Source: Delphinapterus leucas (Eukaryota; Chordata; Mammalia; Artiodactyla; Monodontidae). From it: DNA of 64,000 nucleotides. The notes beneath the pieces are model-generated. The model saw only the letters and a program-made list of their open reading frames with translations. It made no database searches and had not been told where the DNA came from. Every line of letters begins with the position of its first letter. Within the stretch, counting starts at the first letter, position 1. Location of the stretch: contig NW_022098057.1 of the NCBI RefSeq assembly GCF_002288925.2, positions 65,029,641 to 65,093,640 of the forward strand. Reading direction: 5' to 3'. The translations under genes and the position numbers were made by a program. Below, piece by piece: positions 48,763 to 60,990 of this stretch.

Positions 48763-50109
48763 TCATCTCAAGCTCTTGATTTGGCAAGATATGGCAGCAA
48801 ATTCCAGGACTGCCTCTGACTTGGCAGGGTGTCTCTTACAGATGTGCGAAGGGCATGAGGTATAAGACTATTTAAGGAGGTATTCAGACAGCAAACCTGT
48901 CTAGGAGAGAATACCCAAAATTGGGAGATGGTTTCCTAATAAAGAGGGAAGAACATTCAGAAACCTGAATTTAGTGAAAACAATGTATAGGAAGAGTGGT
49001 AAATTTATAAATAAACATTAAGAGATATATTTATGTAAATGGCAGGCATCTAAATGTTCTACAGGAGCATTATGAACAAACAACAGTTTGGTTTAAAATA
49101 TTCTAGATATGCTTCAGAAATTTCAATTTTGTTTTATTTGTTGCTCAGGGGGCACATCATGCTTAAGGTGCAGGTTTTAAAGTCAAAACTAATTGAAATT
49201 ATTTAATAAATTGATTTTTACAAACAAAATATTTATGGTTATTTGGCAGTAAATGAGTACTTCCTGTTTAGATTGCATCGCAGTTGTATTTGTTTTACCT
49301 GACCTCAGCCTTTGAAAAGTGGAATAGGGTAAGTCACCCTTGTAGTAACAACAACAGGAAATTAGACCCCAAAATGCTGAAATAAGACAAAGGGTCTTTT
49401 TGCTAAATACTACACCAGGCAAGGATGAAGAGGCTATTTGATATGCAAATCATCGCCAGCTCTTATTCTTGCCACCACATCTAAATGTTTTGGGAAATTG
49501 TGACTCTGTTAGTATTAATATCAACAGATCTAGAACTCCCCTTCTGTCAGGCAGCTACATGACTGGCTTATTCTTTATGGTCTTTTGCATTTAATCCAGG
49601 ATTAAAAATCTTAATATTACAAGCCAGTCGTGTTCATAAAACTGAATCAGAGACTTTCAACTGGTGGATTGTTCCTGGATGTTTACAGGTGTTAGCTAAA
49701 AGGAATTGTTAAGAATTACCGTGTTTAATAAAATCACTGTAGGATAAAATTTTCAAATGCTACTTTAGACACTATTTTTAAGTGTGTCTTTAGAAAAATT
49801 TTCTTCCAATAAATAGAGCAAGCAGAAAATCTGCGTAGGTTCTGATTAACTCAGATAAATTCATAAGCAATTAATATAAAAATGCATTATTAAATTAGCT
49901 TATCTTTGACAGTAATAGCATGAATGGAAGTCTTGTTCTTTTATCTTTGTTGCACAACTAGTACATTAGGTAGACAATTGCTTTGATCCAGGATGTATTT
50001 TTAAATTAAAAAAAATGTTTCTGATAACATCTCTAGTAGTATTAGGAGAAACTCTAAGTAGGTAGAAGGTCATTGAAGGTCTACCTATCATATCAGTCTC
50101 CTTGGAACC
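48763..50109. other. Repeat-poor stretch
   Basis: No repeat or gene is recognised. An octamer-type motif 'gatatgcaaatcat' lies at about 49440-49453. The 77-codon minus-strand frame at 49189-49422 is unsupported. Confidence 0.45.
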
Positions 50110-51290
50110 ATTAAACTCCATTTATCAACAAAGCTTTGAGATCTGCTTGTGCAATGAAGGATTTTAGGTAATAGACAATAAGATAAAACATAGTGTAGAC
50201 ATAAGTAGTTTTCAGGCTAGTAGAAGAAAATACAAAATATAAACAAGTCGGTAAAATAAAGCATATTGAGTTCATTTATAAATGTATTTGTAGGATTATA
50301 GTAGCAAGGTAATGTGAAAGGAGTTTCTAAGCTTATAGGGTACAATGACAAAATAATGTAAACCACTGAGCACAATGTCTAGCCCATGGTAAGTACTCCA
50401 TAAATATTAGTTACTATATTTATGGCACAAAGATGGGAGTATATAATTCCATGCATAGATTTCAGGAAGGTTTGTAGAGGCCATGATGCTTGCATGGGAC
50501 CTTTAGAATGAGTAGTTCATTAGGATCTTGTAAGTAGAAGGAGCAGCGTGAGCAAAGGTATGAATTAGTGGGTCTAGGTAATCTGGCATGAATAGGCAGC
50601 AGGTTGAGGAAAGTCGGAGATGTAGGCAAGAGGCAGATCATAGAGGACCCTGTAAGTCATGTAAGGATTTGAACTTTATCCTGCATGAACATTTATAACC
50701 TTTGAAAGATATTAAACAGTTGGGTAATTTGCTCTTCTGTGCATTTTAAAAAGATTATTTGGTGAGTGCTTGGAGAATGGATTAAAGGAGGTACACCTAT
50801 CAGCAGGGGGTCCAGCTAGGTGACTGTCACCATGGTCCATGTAAGAGATGATGAAGATTTGAACCAAGGCTGTAGCAGTGGGTATGAAGAAGAGAAAACT
50901 GATCAGCACGTCATTAAAGGAGGAGATGGTGTGTAACCCCCTGGTTTGGGAATATCAGTTAAATGTGGGAAATAAGAGAGAAAGGTTTTCAGTGACACCC
51001 AATGTTCTGGCATAGAGGCCTGGGTGGATGGTGGTGCTATTCACTGAGATAGGAAATACAAAAGGAGGAACAGATGGGGTGAGGGTGGGAATCATGAGTT
51101 CATTTGGGGATTGCTGAGTTTGCGGTGTTTCTGTGACATTCAAGCACTGATACCTCGGGGGAGTTAGAAGCATGGTGACAGATCTTGGGCTCAAGATTTA
51201 GATTTAGGAATTAATTAGCATGCACTTGGAGCAAGAAGAAAAGAACCCTAGGGAACACCAGCACAGAAGGGGCAGAAAGAGAGACTATGT
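50110..51290 (-). mobile_element. L2 relic, antisense
   Basis: A long reverse-complement L2 copy is read through 'gagcagcgtgagcaaaggta', 'aagaggcagatcatagagga', 'gatttgaactttatcctgc', 'aagagatgatgaagatttga', 'gcctgggtggatggtggtgc' and 'tattcactgagataggaaat'. These are adjacent L2 boxes in the right order. A MIR/L2-type sense tail interrupts at about 50365-50420 ('gtctagcccatggtaagtac'). The part before 50360 is less certain. Confidence 0.8.
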
Positions 51291-52284
51291 GGAGGATTCC
51301 ATCTTGGCAGTATCTTTTAGTGTTAGCTGAACTTCTGTTTCCCACTTTTTCCTTTATGGTTTCCTAGTTTTACTTGTCATGGTGTAACATTCTGCAGATT
51401 TCAAATTACTTATACAATGCTTGGAGCTTCTCACAGGACTGGTGTTTTATAAAACTTTTTTTTTTTTTTTTTTTACAATATATGCAACTTTTCTCATACA
51501 AAGGACTGTGTTTGTAACCTGTAAATAGTATTGAAAACAGTGACATTGTCGTTAGGCTATTTCTTATCTACGTTTCAGAGCTTAAAATGTTTTGAAATTC
51601 TGTTTGTTGGTAGAGTCATGATTTTGACAGCAATTTGATGGCAATGTTGAATGCATGGTGACACTGTGTGTCAGAAGCTCCCCATCTTGAAACACGCAAA
51701 ATTGAAATATGAATCTTAGTTCTCCTCAGTACTTACCACTGTTTTTGTGTCATTTGGTGGTTTTTTATTACTTAGGCTGCTTTTTTGCACACTTTTAGAA
51801 GTTCAGCATGCTCGTAAAACTAAGAATTGTAGACATTTGTTAACTGAAGTTCTGAAAATAAGAATGTTCATGGATTTCTCAAGAGACTTAACGCTGAGCT
51901 TTACTCCATTTATAAAGTGAGCTAATTTGTTCCTCACTGTAATCAATGTAGTAGTTAATTTAAACATTATTAGTTAAAGGTGTGATTAGCCAAAGCCAGG
52001 CAAACGCACTTTTAACTTCTTTAAATGTCCATATAAAGATTAGAAAGCATTTTCTTTTTTTTTTTTTTTTTAACCACTGAAGTAACTGGATATGCTGCTC
52101 CTTTACATTACTTAATGGTTTTTACATAGGGGATTCTCGCTATCTGTATGATGGCATTCCACTTGACACATAAAAGCTGCTCATTTCTTGGAGCTTAGCT
52201 TAGTTCAGACCGTTTGACCTGGCATGGTTAAGATTTACAAATGGAAAATTAAACTTTCTTCAGTGCACCTTTATTCTTTCAAGC
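51291..52284. other. No feature recognised; two T runs
   Basis: Unique-looking sequence. T runs at about 51458-51474 and 52051-52071 have no SINE attached. Confidence 0.45.
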
Positions 52285-52435
52285 TGTTAACCATTCAGCA
52301 AGTTACATTGTCCTGAAGTATCTGGTCATGTACCTGGAGCTATAGGGAGATATAAAACAGTTAAAATTTTGCCCCTGAAGAGCTTAGCCTCAAGTAGCAA
52401 GGGAAAAAAGTCATTAAGTTGCCTAAGAAAAATCA
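52285..52435 (-). mobile_element. L2 3' tail relic, antisense
   Basis: 'accattcagcaagttacatt', 'tacctggagctataggga' and 'gcccctgaagagcttagcct' are the reverse complement of L2. Confidence 0.6.
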
Positions 52436-52574
52436 GATCAAAGAGGTATATGTTTGTAAGAAGAAATTATAAATCTTAATGAAGGACATAAAAACCTAAC
52501 TAAATTTGAGAAACAAAATATGTTCATTGATTAGAAGACTAAAGGAAATAAAGATGTCTATTTTCTCCAAATTA

Positions 52575-52695
52575 TCTGAAACATGAACTCTTTAGGGAAG
52601 GATATTTGTCCATTTTGTTCATTTATGTATTAGTAGCACCAGAACAGTACCTACCACGTAATAGGTACTCAATAAACATTTGTTGAATGAATGTT
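52575..52695 (+). mobile_element. L2 3' tail, sense
   Basis: 'ctctttagggaaggatattt' followed by 'cgtaataggtactcaataaa' and 'catttgttgaatgaatg' is the classic L2 end. Confidence 0.85.
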
Positions 52696-52799
52696 ACCTG
52701 AAACTCTACTCCAGATCCTTAAAATATTTTTTTTTGGATGCAACTTAACAAGTTGATTCCAAAATTCATAGATTCGTAGATGGAAGACAAAATACCAAA

Positions 52800-53331
52800 A
52801 TGATGTTGAAGAAGCATAATGAAAAGGTCAGGCTTGCCCTGTAAGAATGTGGTAGACTGTATTTCCACATATGGCTACAACACTGTCTCTCTTCCCACAT
52901 GCCTTTTAGCAATGTAACGTTGCTACTTCCCCCATCAAGAGGCAGATTCTGTTTTACCTCCCTTTGAAACTACTGGACCAATATAACAAGTGACTTTGAG
53001 TCACTTCTGAGGCTGGGCCTTAGGAGGTCTGCAACTTGCAACATGTCTTCTTAGATCCTCTTTGTTGTGCTCTACAAACAGCCACGTGGAGAGACCCACA
53101 AAGAGGAAAATAAAGGCTTCTGGTTGACACCCCCAGCTGACCTGACAGCCAGCACCAAATGTCAACCATGTGAAAAAGGCTACTTTGGAGCTCTTTGTTG
53201 TCCCAGTGCCCAAGCAGGTGCCCCAGGAAGCAGAGTTTTGTGAGTACCCAGAAATTCATGAAAAATAATGATTTAAAAATATCCACTGAGTTTTGCAGCA
53301 GTTTGTTTTGAAGCAATGGATAACTGAAACA
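52800..53331 (+). mobile_element. LTR-like element (MaLR type), sense
   Basis: The sequence follows a common mammalian LTR: 'tagcaatgtaacgttgctac', 'atcaagaggcagattctgtt', 'cagctgacctgacagccagc', 'atgtcaaccatgtgaaaaag' and the end 'gcaatggataactgaaaca'. Short flanks ccaaa and ccaat may be the 5-bp duplication. No internal retroviral genes follow. The family is assigned from memory. The 70- and 98-codon minus-strand frames here are unsupported. Confidence 0.6.
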
Positions 53332-53339
53332 CCAATATA

Positions 53340-54290
53340 AATGTTTATTATAAAGCTATGATAATTGAAGCAGTGTGATAATAGTGCAGAGACAGAAAAA
53401 GCATCAAGTTGAAGGGAATAGAGAGCCTTAAAGCAATCCTGACTCATAAGGGCCTTGGTGTATAACTATGTAGGCATTAAAACTTGAGGGGAGGTAGGAA
53501 GAATGAAATAATTAGTAAGTGATAGATATCCACAGAGAAAAATTAAAAATAGATTCCTATTCCACGCAATGAACAAAAATAAACAAGTGCATCAAAGACT
53601 TAAATGTGATCAACAAAATGTTAAAATGGTGATAAGAAAATTGAAGAAAATATTTCTATAACTATGGGATAAAAAGAATTTACCAAATAAGGCATTACAT
53701 GTTAAATGAAAAGATTGATAAACTGAATACATTCGAATTTAAACTTCTGTGTAATGAAATGTTGCCATAAACAAAGTTAAAAAACAAGCCACAGACTGTA
53801 AGAAGATATTTGTAATGCAAGGAATTGACAAAGGATTTGTACCCAGATGGTATTATGAACTCCTAGAAACTAAACAAAGAAACAAACAAAAGAAAAAGCC
53901 TCGACTAACCTATGTAAAATAGGCAAAGGATATAAACAAACAATTTACAGAAAAGGACCAATAAATGTATGATAAGATGTTCAGCTTCACCAGTTATTAG
54001 GAAAATAAAAATTAAATCAATAATGAGATTACATGTCATAGCCATTAGATGTTAAAAATTAAAGCATGACAATACCAAATGTCTAGGTGGTGCAGAAAGT
54101 GAAACTTTTATTCGCTGTTGGTTGGGATGTAAATTGACCTTAGTTCTTGGGAGAGCATTTTGGCAACAAAGCTGAGGAAGTCCATATCCTAAGTGTTGAC
54201 GTACCTAAGGAGAGATACAAGGATATGTTGCTGCAGATTGGTTTATAATAGGGAAAACAATGAGAAATAACCTCAGTGTTCTAGTTACTG
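53340..54290 (+). mobile_element. Old L1M-type ORF2 fragment, sense
   Basis: Decayed ORF2 C-terminal landmarks run in order: 'aaagctatgataattgaagc', 'gtgcatcaaagacttaaat', 'tggtattatgaactcctaga', 'gttcagcttcaccagttatt', 'gttggttgggatgtaaattg' and 'attggtttataatagggaaa'. It directly follows the LTR-like element. Confidence 0.8.
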
Positions 54291-54720
54291 TGAAAAGGTC
54301 AGTCTGGCTAGGATGCGTTAAGTGAGGGTGGTTGGAAGTGAGACAAAGACAGAGTTGTAGAGTTCAGTTTTGTACTAAATTGAGGAGTCAAGACTACAGA
54401 TATAAGCTTGGTAATGAAAAGCATTAAGATTGTACTTAAAGACAGGTACTGGATCAAATCAGCTATCAAAAAGATGTAATGAAGGAGGATCTAAGAGATA
54501 CTGAGAGGGTAATATGAGGGCTAGCAGACAACAGAAGTGGTTAATAGATGGCCTTGTTTTCTAGAATGAGGAGAGTGTCTTTGGTATAAAATAATCAGAA
54601 CTGATGAAATAAAAGTATTTGAGTTTATCGTGGCAACTGTATAACACAGGTGACTAGAAAATATCCTACACATGGTACATTTCATCAAGTTTAAACAGCA
54701 CAGCATTCTGACAAGTGTTA
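54291..54720 (-). mobile_element. Possible L2 relic, antisense
   Basis: 'gttcagttttgtactaaatt' and 'gactacagatataagcttgg' loosely follow reverse-complement L2 boxes. This is weak. Confidence 0.3.
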
Positions 54721-55030
54721 TTGACGGTGGATAAAATATTTTGTTTTCACTGAGTCTATGAAATATTTATATTTACTTAGTGATATTTCAAAATGTTCAA
54801 ATAAGTGCTTTTAAAATATTTCAAAAATCAAAATAAATGGAGAATGACATAAAAATGACTATTACCAGTTATTTAATTTTAATACAATTTTCTTAGCCTA
54901 TTGATATTGATCAGATGTCCCTTTTAAAAGAAGTATTATCTCCGAAGAGCAAACTACTTTCTGGACATTGGCACATAGAAATCTATGTCTTGATGAGCAA
55001 TGTGCAGAGCATTTAAAAACCAATAATTGT
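54721..55030. other. No feature recognised
   Basis: AT-rich unique-looking sequence up to the SINE. Confidence 0.4.
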
Positions 55031-55385
55031 GACTTCCCTTGTGGCTCAGTGGTTAAGAATCTGCCTGCCAATGCAGGGGACACGGGTCTGATCCCTGGTC
55101 CAGGAAGATCCCACATGCCACGGAGCAACTAAGCCTGTGCACCACAACCACTGAGCCTGCGCTCTAGAGCCTGTGAACCACAACTACTGAGCCCTCGTGC
55201 CACAACTACGGAAGCCCATGCGCCTAGAGCCCGTGCTCTGCAACAAGAGAAGCCACCGCAATGAGAAGCACAGCCACCGCAACGAAGAGTAGCCCACTGC
55301 TCGCCGCAAGTAGAGAAGGCCTGCGAGCAGCCACAAAGACCCAATGCAGCCAAAATTAAATTAATAAAATAAATAAATTTATTAA
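55031..55385 (+). mobile_element. Long CHR-type SINE, sense
   Basis: Head 'gacttcccttgtggctcagt', then 'gcctgccaatgcaggggaca' and 'ccaggaagatcccacatgcc', followed by a long body with repeated 'accacaac(c/t)actgagcc' units, ending 'aaagacccaatgcagcc' and a TAAA-rich tail. It is more diverged than the young copies and shows no clear target-site duplication. The 92-codon minus-strand frame at 55129-55407 is an artefact of it. Confidence 0.9.
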
Positions 55386-55989
55386 AAAATACAATCACTT
55401 CCTTCAAATGATATCAATTTAAAAGATAAAAGTTTAGAAAACTTAATACAATGGTGTTTTAGCTTCATTAAATATTTGAAAAAGTTGGGAAAACTTTAAA
55501 GTGCTGTTCATTTATAAAACCCCTATGTATGTGTTATAGAATATCTATTATTCAAGGTCATAGATTATTTTCTGAGGGTTTTTCTGCAGGATATCTTGTA
55601 AGACTTTTAACACCAGCGAGTATTTGTATCACTAAAATATTTAATGCATGCCAGTTGACTATTCAAAAAGCTTTAAGTATTCATAGGCATAGTGACACTG
55701 TGCTTGCCCCACCATGCAAGGCAAATTAACTAGATTATACTTGATTGACAAGAACTGACATGATAAAGATGCCCATAATTCTAGTGAAACTTCCATCGAA
55801 TGGAATGTCAACATTGAAAAGGGACAGTTTTGGGTTACATAGTTCAATCTATGACCATTATCATGTAGTCATATTATACAGTGATACTATACAAATTCCA
55901 GATTGTCCAAATGAACCCTAAAGAGTTCAGTGTTAGCTGTGCTATAAATATGCAGTATCCATGGTGGAGTGTAGGAGGAGGACACTTAT
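55386..55989. other. No feature recognised
   Basis: Unique-looking sequence. Short frames on both strands overlap at 55659-55729. Confidence 0.4.
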
Positions 55990-56120
55990 CTGATGCATTC
56001 CTGGCTCCTAACTTGCTGTGTTACCTTGAGTAACACTTGGTCTTTCTGTTCCTCAATTACCTTGAATGATAAATGCAGGTATTATAGTAGATGATTTCTA
56101 AGTCTTTCTGTTATTCTCTA
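55990..56120 (+). mobile_element. MIR-like relic, sense
   Basis: 'ttgctgtgttaccttgagta', 'ttctgttcctcaattacctt' and 'gatgatttctaagtctttct' follow the MIR middle and 3' part. Confidence 0.6.
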
Positions 56121-56732
56121 GGTCTCCATGTACAAATAATCTAGGAACAATCCATGTGAAACTTCTCTGGAACTCTGGAATAGTTTGGTGACTAGAAATT
56201 CCAGGCAGAAAATATTTTCAACAACTGTACAATTTATCCTGTATTTCTTGAAATCATGAAGTAGTGGGTGGGTTGAGGCTCTGTGCATCTTTCCTATTTA
56301 AATGGAAAAAAAGGATGCGGTTATTCAGAATGGTGGTGGCCTGAAACAGTAAGGCCATATTTTCTGAATCGCCTTGCTGGGCCTCAGAACTGAAGGGTGG
56401 TGGATGGCTGCTCTAGATGTTGGGAGGCAGTGGAACTCACTGGCCCCACTTCATTATTTTTACCAGGGAAGAGAACCTGACTTGGTTCATGAAACCGATT
56501 CAACTGGACAGCAGAAACAATCGGACAGTAGCTCAACCCTGTCACTCACAGCTTGTAATACAAACTCATAGAAAATGGAGACTTTGTTAACCCATTTTAT
56601 GTTGAGATGGGCTTCCTGCAGTCATCTGTTTTATGTTAGGATTATTGGTGTGTCTTTCTCTGAATAATATACTTGTTCCTAAAAATGTGTGTATAAACCA
56701 GGGTATTGAAATGATTATTTTGATTTTTAAAT
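56121..56732. other. No feature recognised
   Basis: Unique-looking sequence. The 65-codon frame at 56374-56571 has no recognisable domain. Confidence 0.4.
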
Positions 56733-56880
56733 TCAGTTCAACAAATATTTATTGAGCACTAATTAAGGGTCAGGCACTGTGCTAAATTGTGGTACCATTA
56801 AAAAATAATAATGTAATTTCTCTTCTTTGAGATTTTACATTCTAGTAGATAATAAAAAAACTCAGTGTTATTTCCTGGTT
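56733..56880 (-). mobile_element. L2 3' tail, antisense
   Basis: 'tcaacaaatatttattgagc', 'gtcaggcactgtgctaaatt' and 'attttacattctagtaga' are the reverse complement of the L2 end. Confidence 0.85.
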
Positions 56881-59114
56881 GGGCTCAGACCAGCAGCCAA
56901 ATATGAAAAGCTCATTTAAAAACCAATCTAGAGGTAAATTCTTTTAAAATTTAAATAAGTAGCCTTATTCTGTACAAATTATCTGTTGTGTTACATAAGC
57001 TACTCACATATGTATGCAAAGCCTTGTTCAAAATGTGTATCAATCTCTTGTATGTCAGCTAAGTAGATGTTTGAGGTGATGCATGTATCAAGCTAAATGT
57101 ATATGACAAAACATACATGACATATAACCATAGTATAGCATCTGCAGCACACATTTTATTTCACAAATGAAATGAAAACAGATTTAGCCATTAAATTAGT
57201 CTAACTCTGTTTCACATTAAAAATATAACCAAGAAGCAAGTTTTTGAAAGAATAATCTTTCATATTCAATGATATGCCTCTGCCAAAATGCTTGTTTCTG
57301 TGGACTTTAAGGAGTAAGTTGATATGTATTAATAATGTAAGAGGTTTATGCTGTATTCTGAAATAACAGCTGATTAATTCAAGAGTTAAGTATCAAGCTT
57401 GAAGAGGACCCTCTGCCAGCCCCAGTGGGAGAGAAAAGAGGGGTAAGATCTTGGCATCACCTTCAAAAAGTTTTTAATCCAAATCTCTACCTGATTCTTC
57501 ATTTCTAGTTGCTAGACAAGAGCCATCAAAGTGAAACAGATAAAACGCCCAGGAAATGTGAGGAAGGTAGAAAGTACTTTTTACTTCCACGAGAGGTAAT
57601 GAGGCTGACAGATGAAAGGTTAGAAAGGGATTTTTTTTTTAAGTGAGAGAGAGAACTGAGGTCCAACCTCAGGGAGCACCTTGATATGTAAGGAAATGAA
57701 GAGGGAGATGAGCCAGCAATGGGGTGGTCAGAGCGAAGAGGTGAACCTGGTCATTTAAGGCTGTGTGTTGGGTGGGAGGGCAGAGTTTCAGGGGAGATTT
57801 ATAATTATCCATCCATTGTAAGTGTTGTTATTGGGAATGGAGATTAAGTAGGAAAACCAAATTTCACCCATCTCCTTTTCCCTTTGCTGTGGCCTTATTT
57901 TAACTTCTAGTATTGAGAGGAGACCTAATCAGACTGCAGAATATTTTGAAGGTTTTTAAACAAGAACTGATATTTTTGGAAGTCAGAAGCACTGATGTAA
58001 CATGGTAAATCATGATGAAAATATCAGCTTCTTCACCATGCTGTAAAATCCTGCATGCTAGTCTGAAAATGTATTTATCTTCAGAATAAATACACTGACC
58101 ACTGAATAAAAAACACACAGTATCCAGAGGTCAGAGCTTTCCAAGTTAGTAAGAATGACTGAGTTTGTAGAGGAGAAATAGAAAATATATACTTTAGTTT
58201 TAGATAACTATCTGTGTAATAGCTAGAAAATCATTGTGTTGACTCAAATGTTGCTTTGATTTCTATCAAATTTCTAATCTATATTAAATTAGTAAACTTC
58301 AAATGATCTGAATGCAAATAAACAAAAACTTAAATATAATCTTCTCAATGACCTTATGAGGTTGAATTATTTGGGGTATCATTTATACATATACAAAGAT
58401 ACTTAGATTAGGAGATTAGGGAACCTGATCCAAGTTCATGATGCTAGGAAGTTAGGAGGGAGTTGGAAATTTGAATTTAGTTTCTGTCTTCAAAGATTGT
58501 GCTATACTATACTATACTACATTGGCTCTACTACACTAAATAAAGCACGCTGAATTATTGATTAAAAACTTAAATAAATTTGCAAAGCTAATTACACATT
58601 ATTATATTCTAACTCTTTATAATCTGGTAACCCATGTTTGAGACAATGGAAATATTTGTTAAAAAGACCATTTGATTAATATGAAAACTTGATTTTTCCA
58701 AACCTGCATAAAATGGATAACTTTAATCTATTGGAAAAAATCAAATTTTAAAGTCACTGCTTAAATCTGGATCAAAATTCAGTTTTCAAAATATCCAAAT
58801 TTAGTTATCATGAACCAAAATCACAAAAATGAAATAGGTTTGAAACATCTCTTTTGCCAAAGTCTTATCCTATGTTCAGTATTCTAAATTTGAAGTGTAG
58901 TGGTTTGTCTTTGCATAGAAAAATAATGATCTTCCAAAGTTAACTTTACAAAGTTTAAGGACCACACATTTCCTCAGTGATTTTTGGCAATGAGACAGTG
59001 ATAACTTGGGTGAATTTTCAAGGCAATGAGGTGAAAAATAACTGAATAAGTCTTTTTTCTCAGAGTCAAATAGAAAACAAACAAATCAGACAGACAAACA
59101 GCAAACAAACTTTT
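56881..59114. other. No firm feature over 2.2 kb
   Basis: AT-rich unique DNA with a purine-rich part at 57500-57790 that I cannot place, and a short ACTAT repeat at 58502-58520. Confidence 0.4.
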
Positions 59115-59705
59115 CTTGAGCATCTTCATTTGGTCAGACCCCAAACCTCAGCAATATCCTTGACTCCTTTCTTACCTTTCAGCCTCATGCTCTGCCACCA
59201 GGAAGTCATTTCCCTTCTACCTTGAAATATAGATCCACAGACTCTGACCACTTCTCACATCATCATCTCTCACCTGAATTAATGCTATACTCTTACAACT
59301 GGCTCTCTAATCCTGCGTTGTTCTCTTGTTAAAGCGTGAATTAGATCATGTCATGTGTCACTTTGTGGCCACCTATCTCATTAAGAGGAAAAACTGACTC
59401 CTCACAACACTGCTTCCCTTTGTTATCAGTGCTGCCTTGTCTCCACTGCTCGCAACGTGCACACGTTGCTCCAGACACCACGTCAGGGCTGTTCTTTCTG
59501 TTCAGATCACTCTTCTGGAAATTTGCTTGGTTTCTTCTCGTTGCTTTCTTTACATCTTTGCTCAGATTTCAGCTTATTAGTGAAGCCTACCTCTTCCTTA
59601 CATATAGTCATTATGAGGATAGGAAATTTAGCGAGTTGGTTCACTGCTGTATCCCCAGTGCCAACAGTAGGTGTTCAATAAATATTTGTTGAATGAATAA
59701 ATGAG
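59115..59705 (+). mobile_element. L2 LINE 3' half, sense
   Basis: One of the best L2 copies here. It shows 'acatcatcatctctcacctg', 'ctggctctctaatcctgcg', 'gaattagatcatgtcatgtg', 'ctcctcacaacactgcttcc', 'cactgctgtatccccagtgc' and the tail 'ggtgttcaataaatatttgt'. The 114- and 74-codon frames inside it are LINE remnants. Confidence 0.9.
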
Positions 59706-60002
59706 TGGGTAAGGAAATAAATGACTATCATATGTGTCATTTAACCTCCATGTTAACTCTGACATATGTGGCATGATCTCTCTCCATTTGATAGTTATGG
59801 TAAATCAAAGGGGTCAGTTTGATAGCCATGGGGTTGTAAGCTCATTATAGTTGCCTATGAATAATTCACTCCAAAATCCTTGTTATGTGAAATAAGATCA
59901 TTATATACCATTCTCCTATAAACTACAGACTATTTCCCCATTAACAATTAGATTTTTCTGTGTAATTTTTTTAAATCATAGAAGCCTTGCTAACCTAATT
60001 AA
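59706..60002. other. No feature recognised
   Basis: Unique-looking sequence between two L2 copies of opposite orientation. Confidence 0.4.
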
Positions 60003-60990
60003 TTCAAGAAATATTTATTGAAGGCTTAAACATATACAGGCATTAATTTAGTCTTTGGGACATAGTGATGAACAAGACAGAAAAACCTGGAGTTTTACAG
60101 TTAGAGAAACAGATACACAACTTAAGGAGAAAATATCAGAGTTGTAAGTGCAATGCAAAAAATTAAAAGAAAGTGATGTGACAGGGAGTGCCAGTGGCAG
60201 CCAGATTGGATGGTATGCTGGATATCCTCCATGTGCCCCTCCTGATCTGCTCTTCGCTCTTCTCTACACCGCTTTACACTTTAGGAAGCTGATCTTTCTG
60301 GACTGTATCATTGGGCTCCCTTGCCATTGGCCTCTGGTTGTGTTTGGCCAATGGGAACCTTTGACAGAAGATTTGAGAACTTAGGAAAGGTGATGGCTGC
60401 GTATATATACCCCTGAACCCTCCTCGCCGGGTCCCCACTGATGGGCAGTGAGTTTTTTCCTCTGTCTAAGGCCATGTTCTTGTTGGGTGAAACTCGTCAT
60501 ACATTTTTATGCTCTGAGTTTTAGGAAGTGCTCCTTCCCTTACTCTCTCACCCCTAGGGGTAGTAACCACTCCTCCTTGACTCCTGTAGTGCCTATTACA
60601 TTATATCTTCATTCCCTAATATATATTATAATAAATAAAAATTATATTACTATAACAAATAATCCCCTTGTTAATTATACTTATGATTGCATCTTTTATT
60701 TCCTACCCACCCATGATTGATAAAGGTGGTTAGGCAAGGCCTCTCTGATGAAGTAATAGATGACATGAGTCTTGAGGAAGGCATCCATGAGGAGAAAATT
60801 TAGAAAAGAACATTCTAGACACAGGCAACATCTGAGACAAAGAAACTAAGATGGGATGACCTCTGTATGTTTGTGGAACTGAAAGATTTTGGCTCAAGTG
60901 TAGTAAGCAAGGGGAACGTCTTATAAGAAATAAAGGTGAGATCTAGACAGGTACCACGTCTCTGACTTTGCACCAATGTCCCCATTGTAC
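60003..60990 (-). mobile_element. L2 relic, antisense, with an inserted repeat
   Basis: The reverse-complement L2 end is at 60003-60190 ('caagaaatatttattgaagg', 'gatgaacaagacagaaaaac', 'gaaagtgatgtgacagggag'). L2 resumes at about 60725 with 'gtggttaggcaaggcctctc', 'gatgaagtaatagatgacat' and 'tagtaagcaaggggaacgtc'. These two parts are adjacent in an intact L2, so the middle is an insertion. Confidence 0.8.
60190..60724. mobile_element. Interspersed repeat nested in L2, family unresolved
   Basis: The insert carries 'gggctcccttgccattggcc' and 'tgtgtttggccaatgggaac', which I recognise as a widespread mammalian repeat sequence. I cannot name the family with confidence (LTR-like or other). The flanks give no obvious duplication. 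Confidence 0.5.

Noticed and set aside
51458..51474. Long T run that could mark the tail of an antisense retrocopy
   Set aside because: The adjacent sequence shows no repeat, retrocopy or duplication that I can recognise.
51720..51745. Minus-strand donor-like sequence (complement of tacttaccactg)
   Set aside because: No matching acceptor or open frame lies upstream on that strand.
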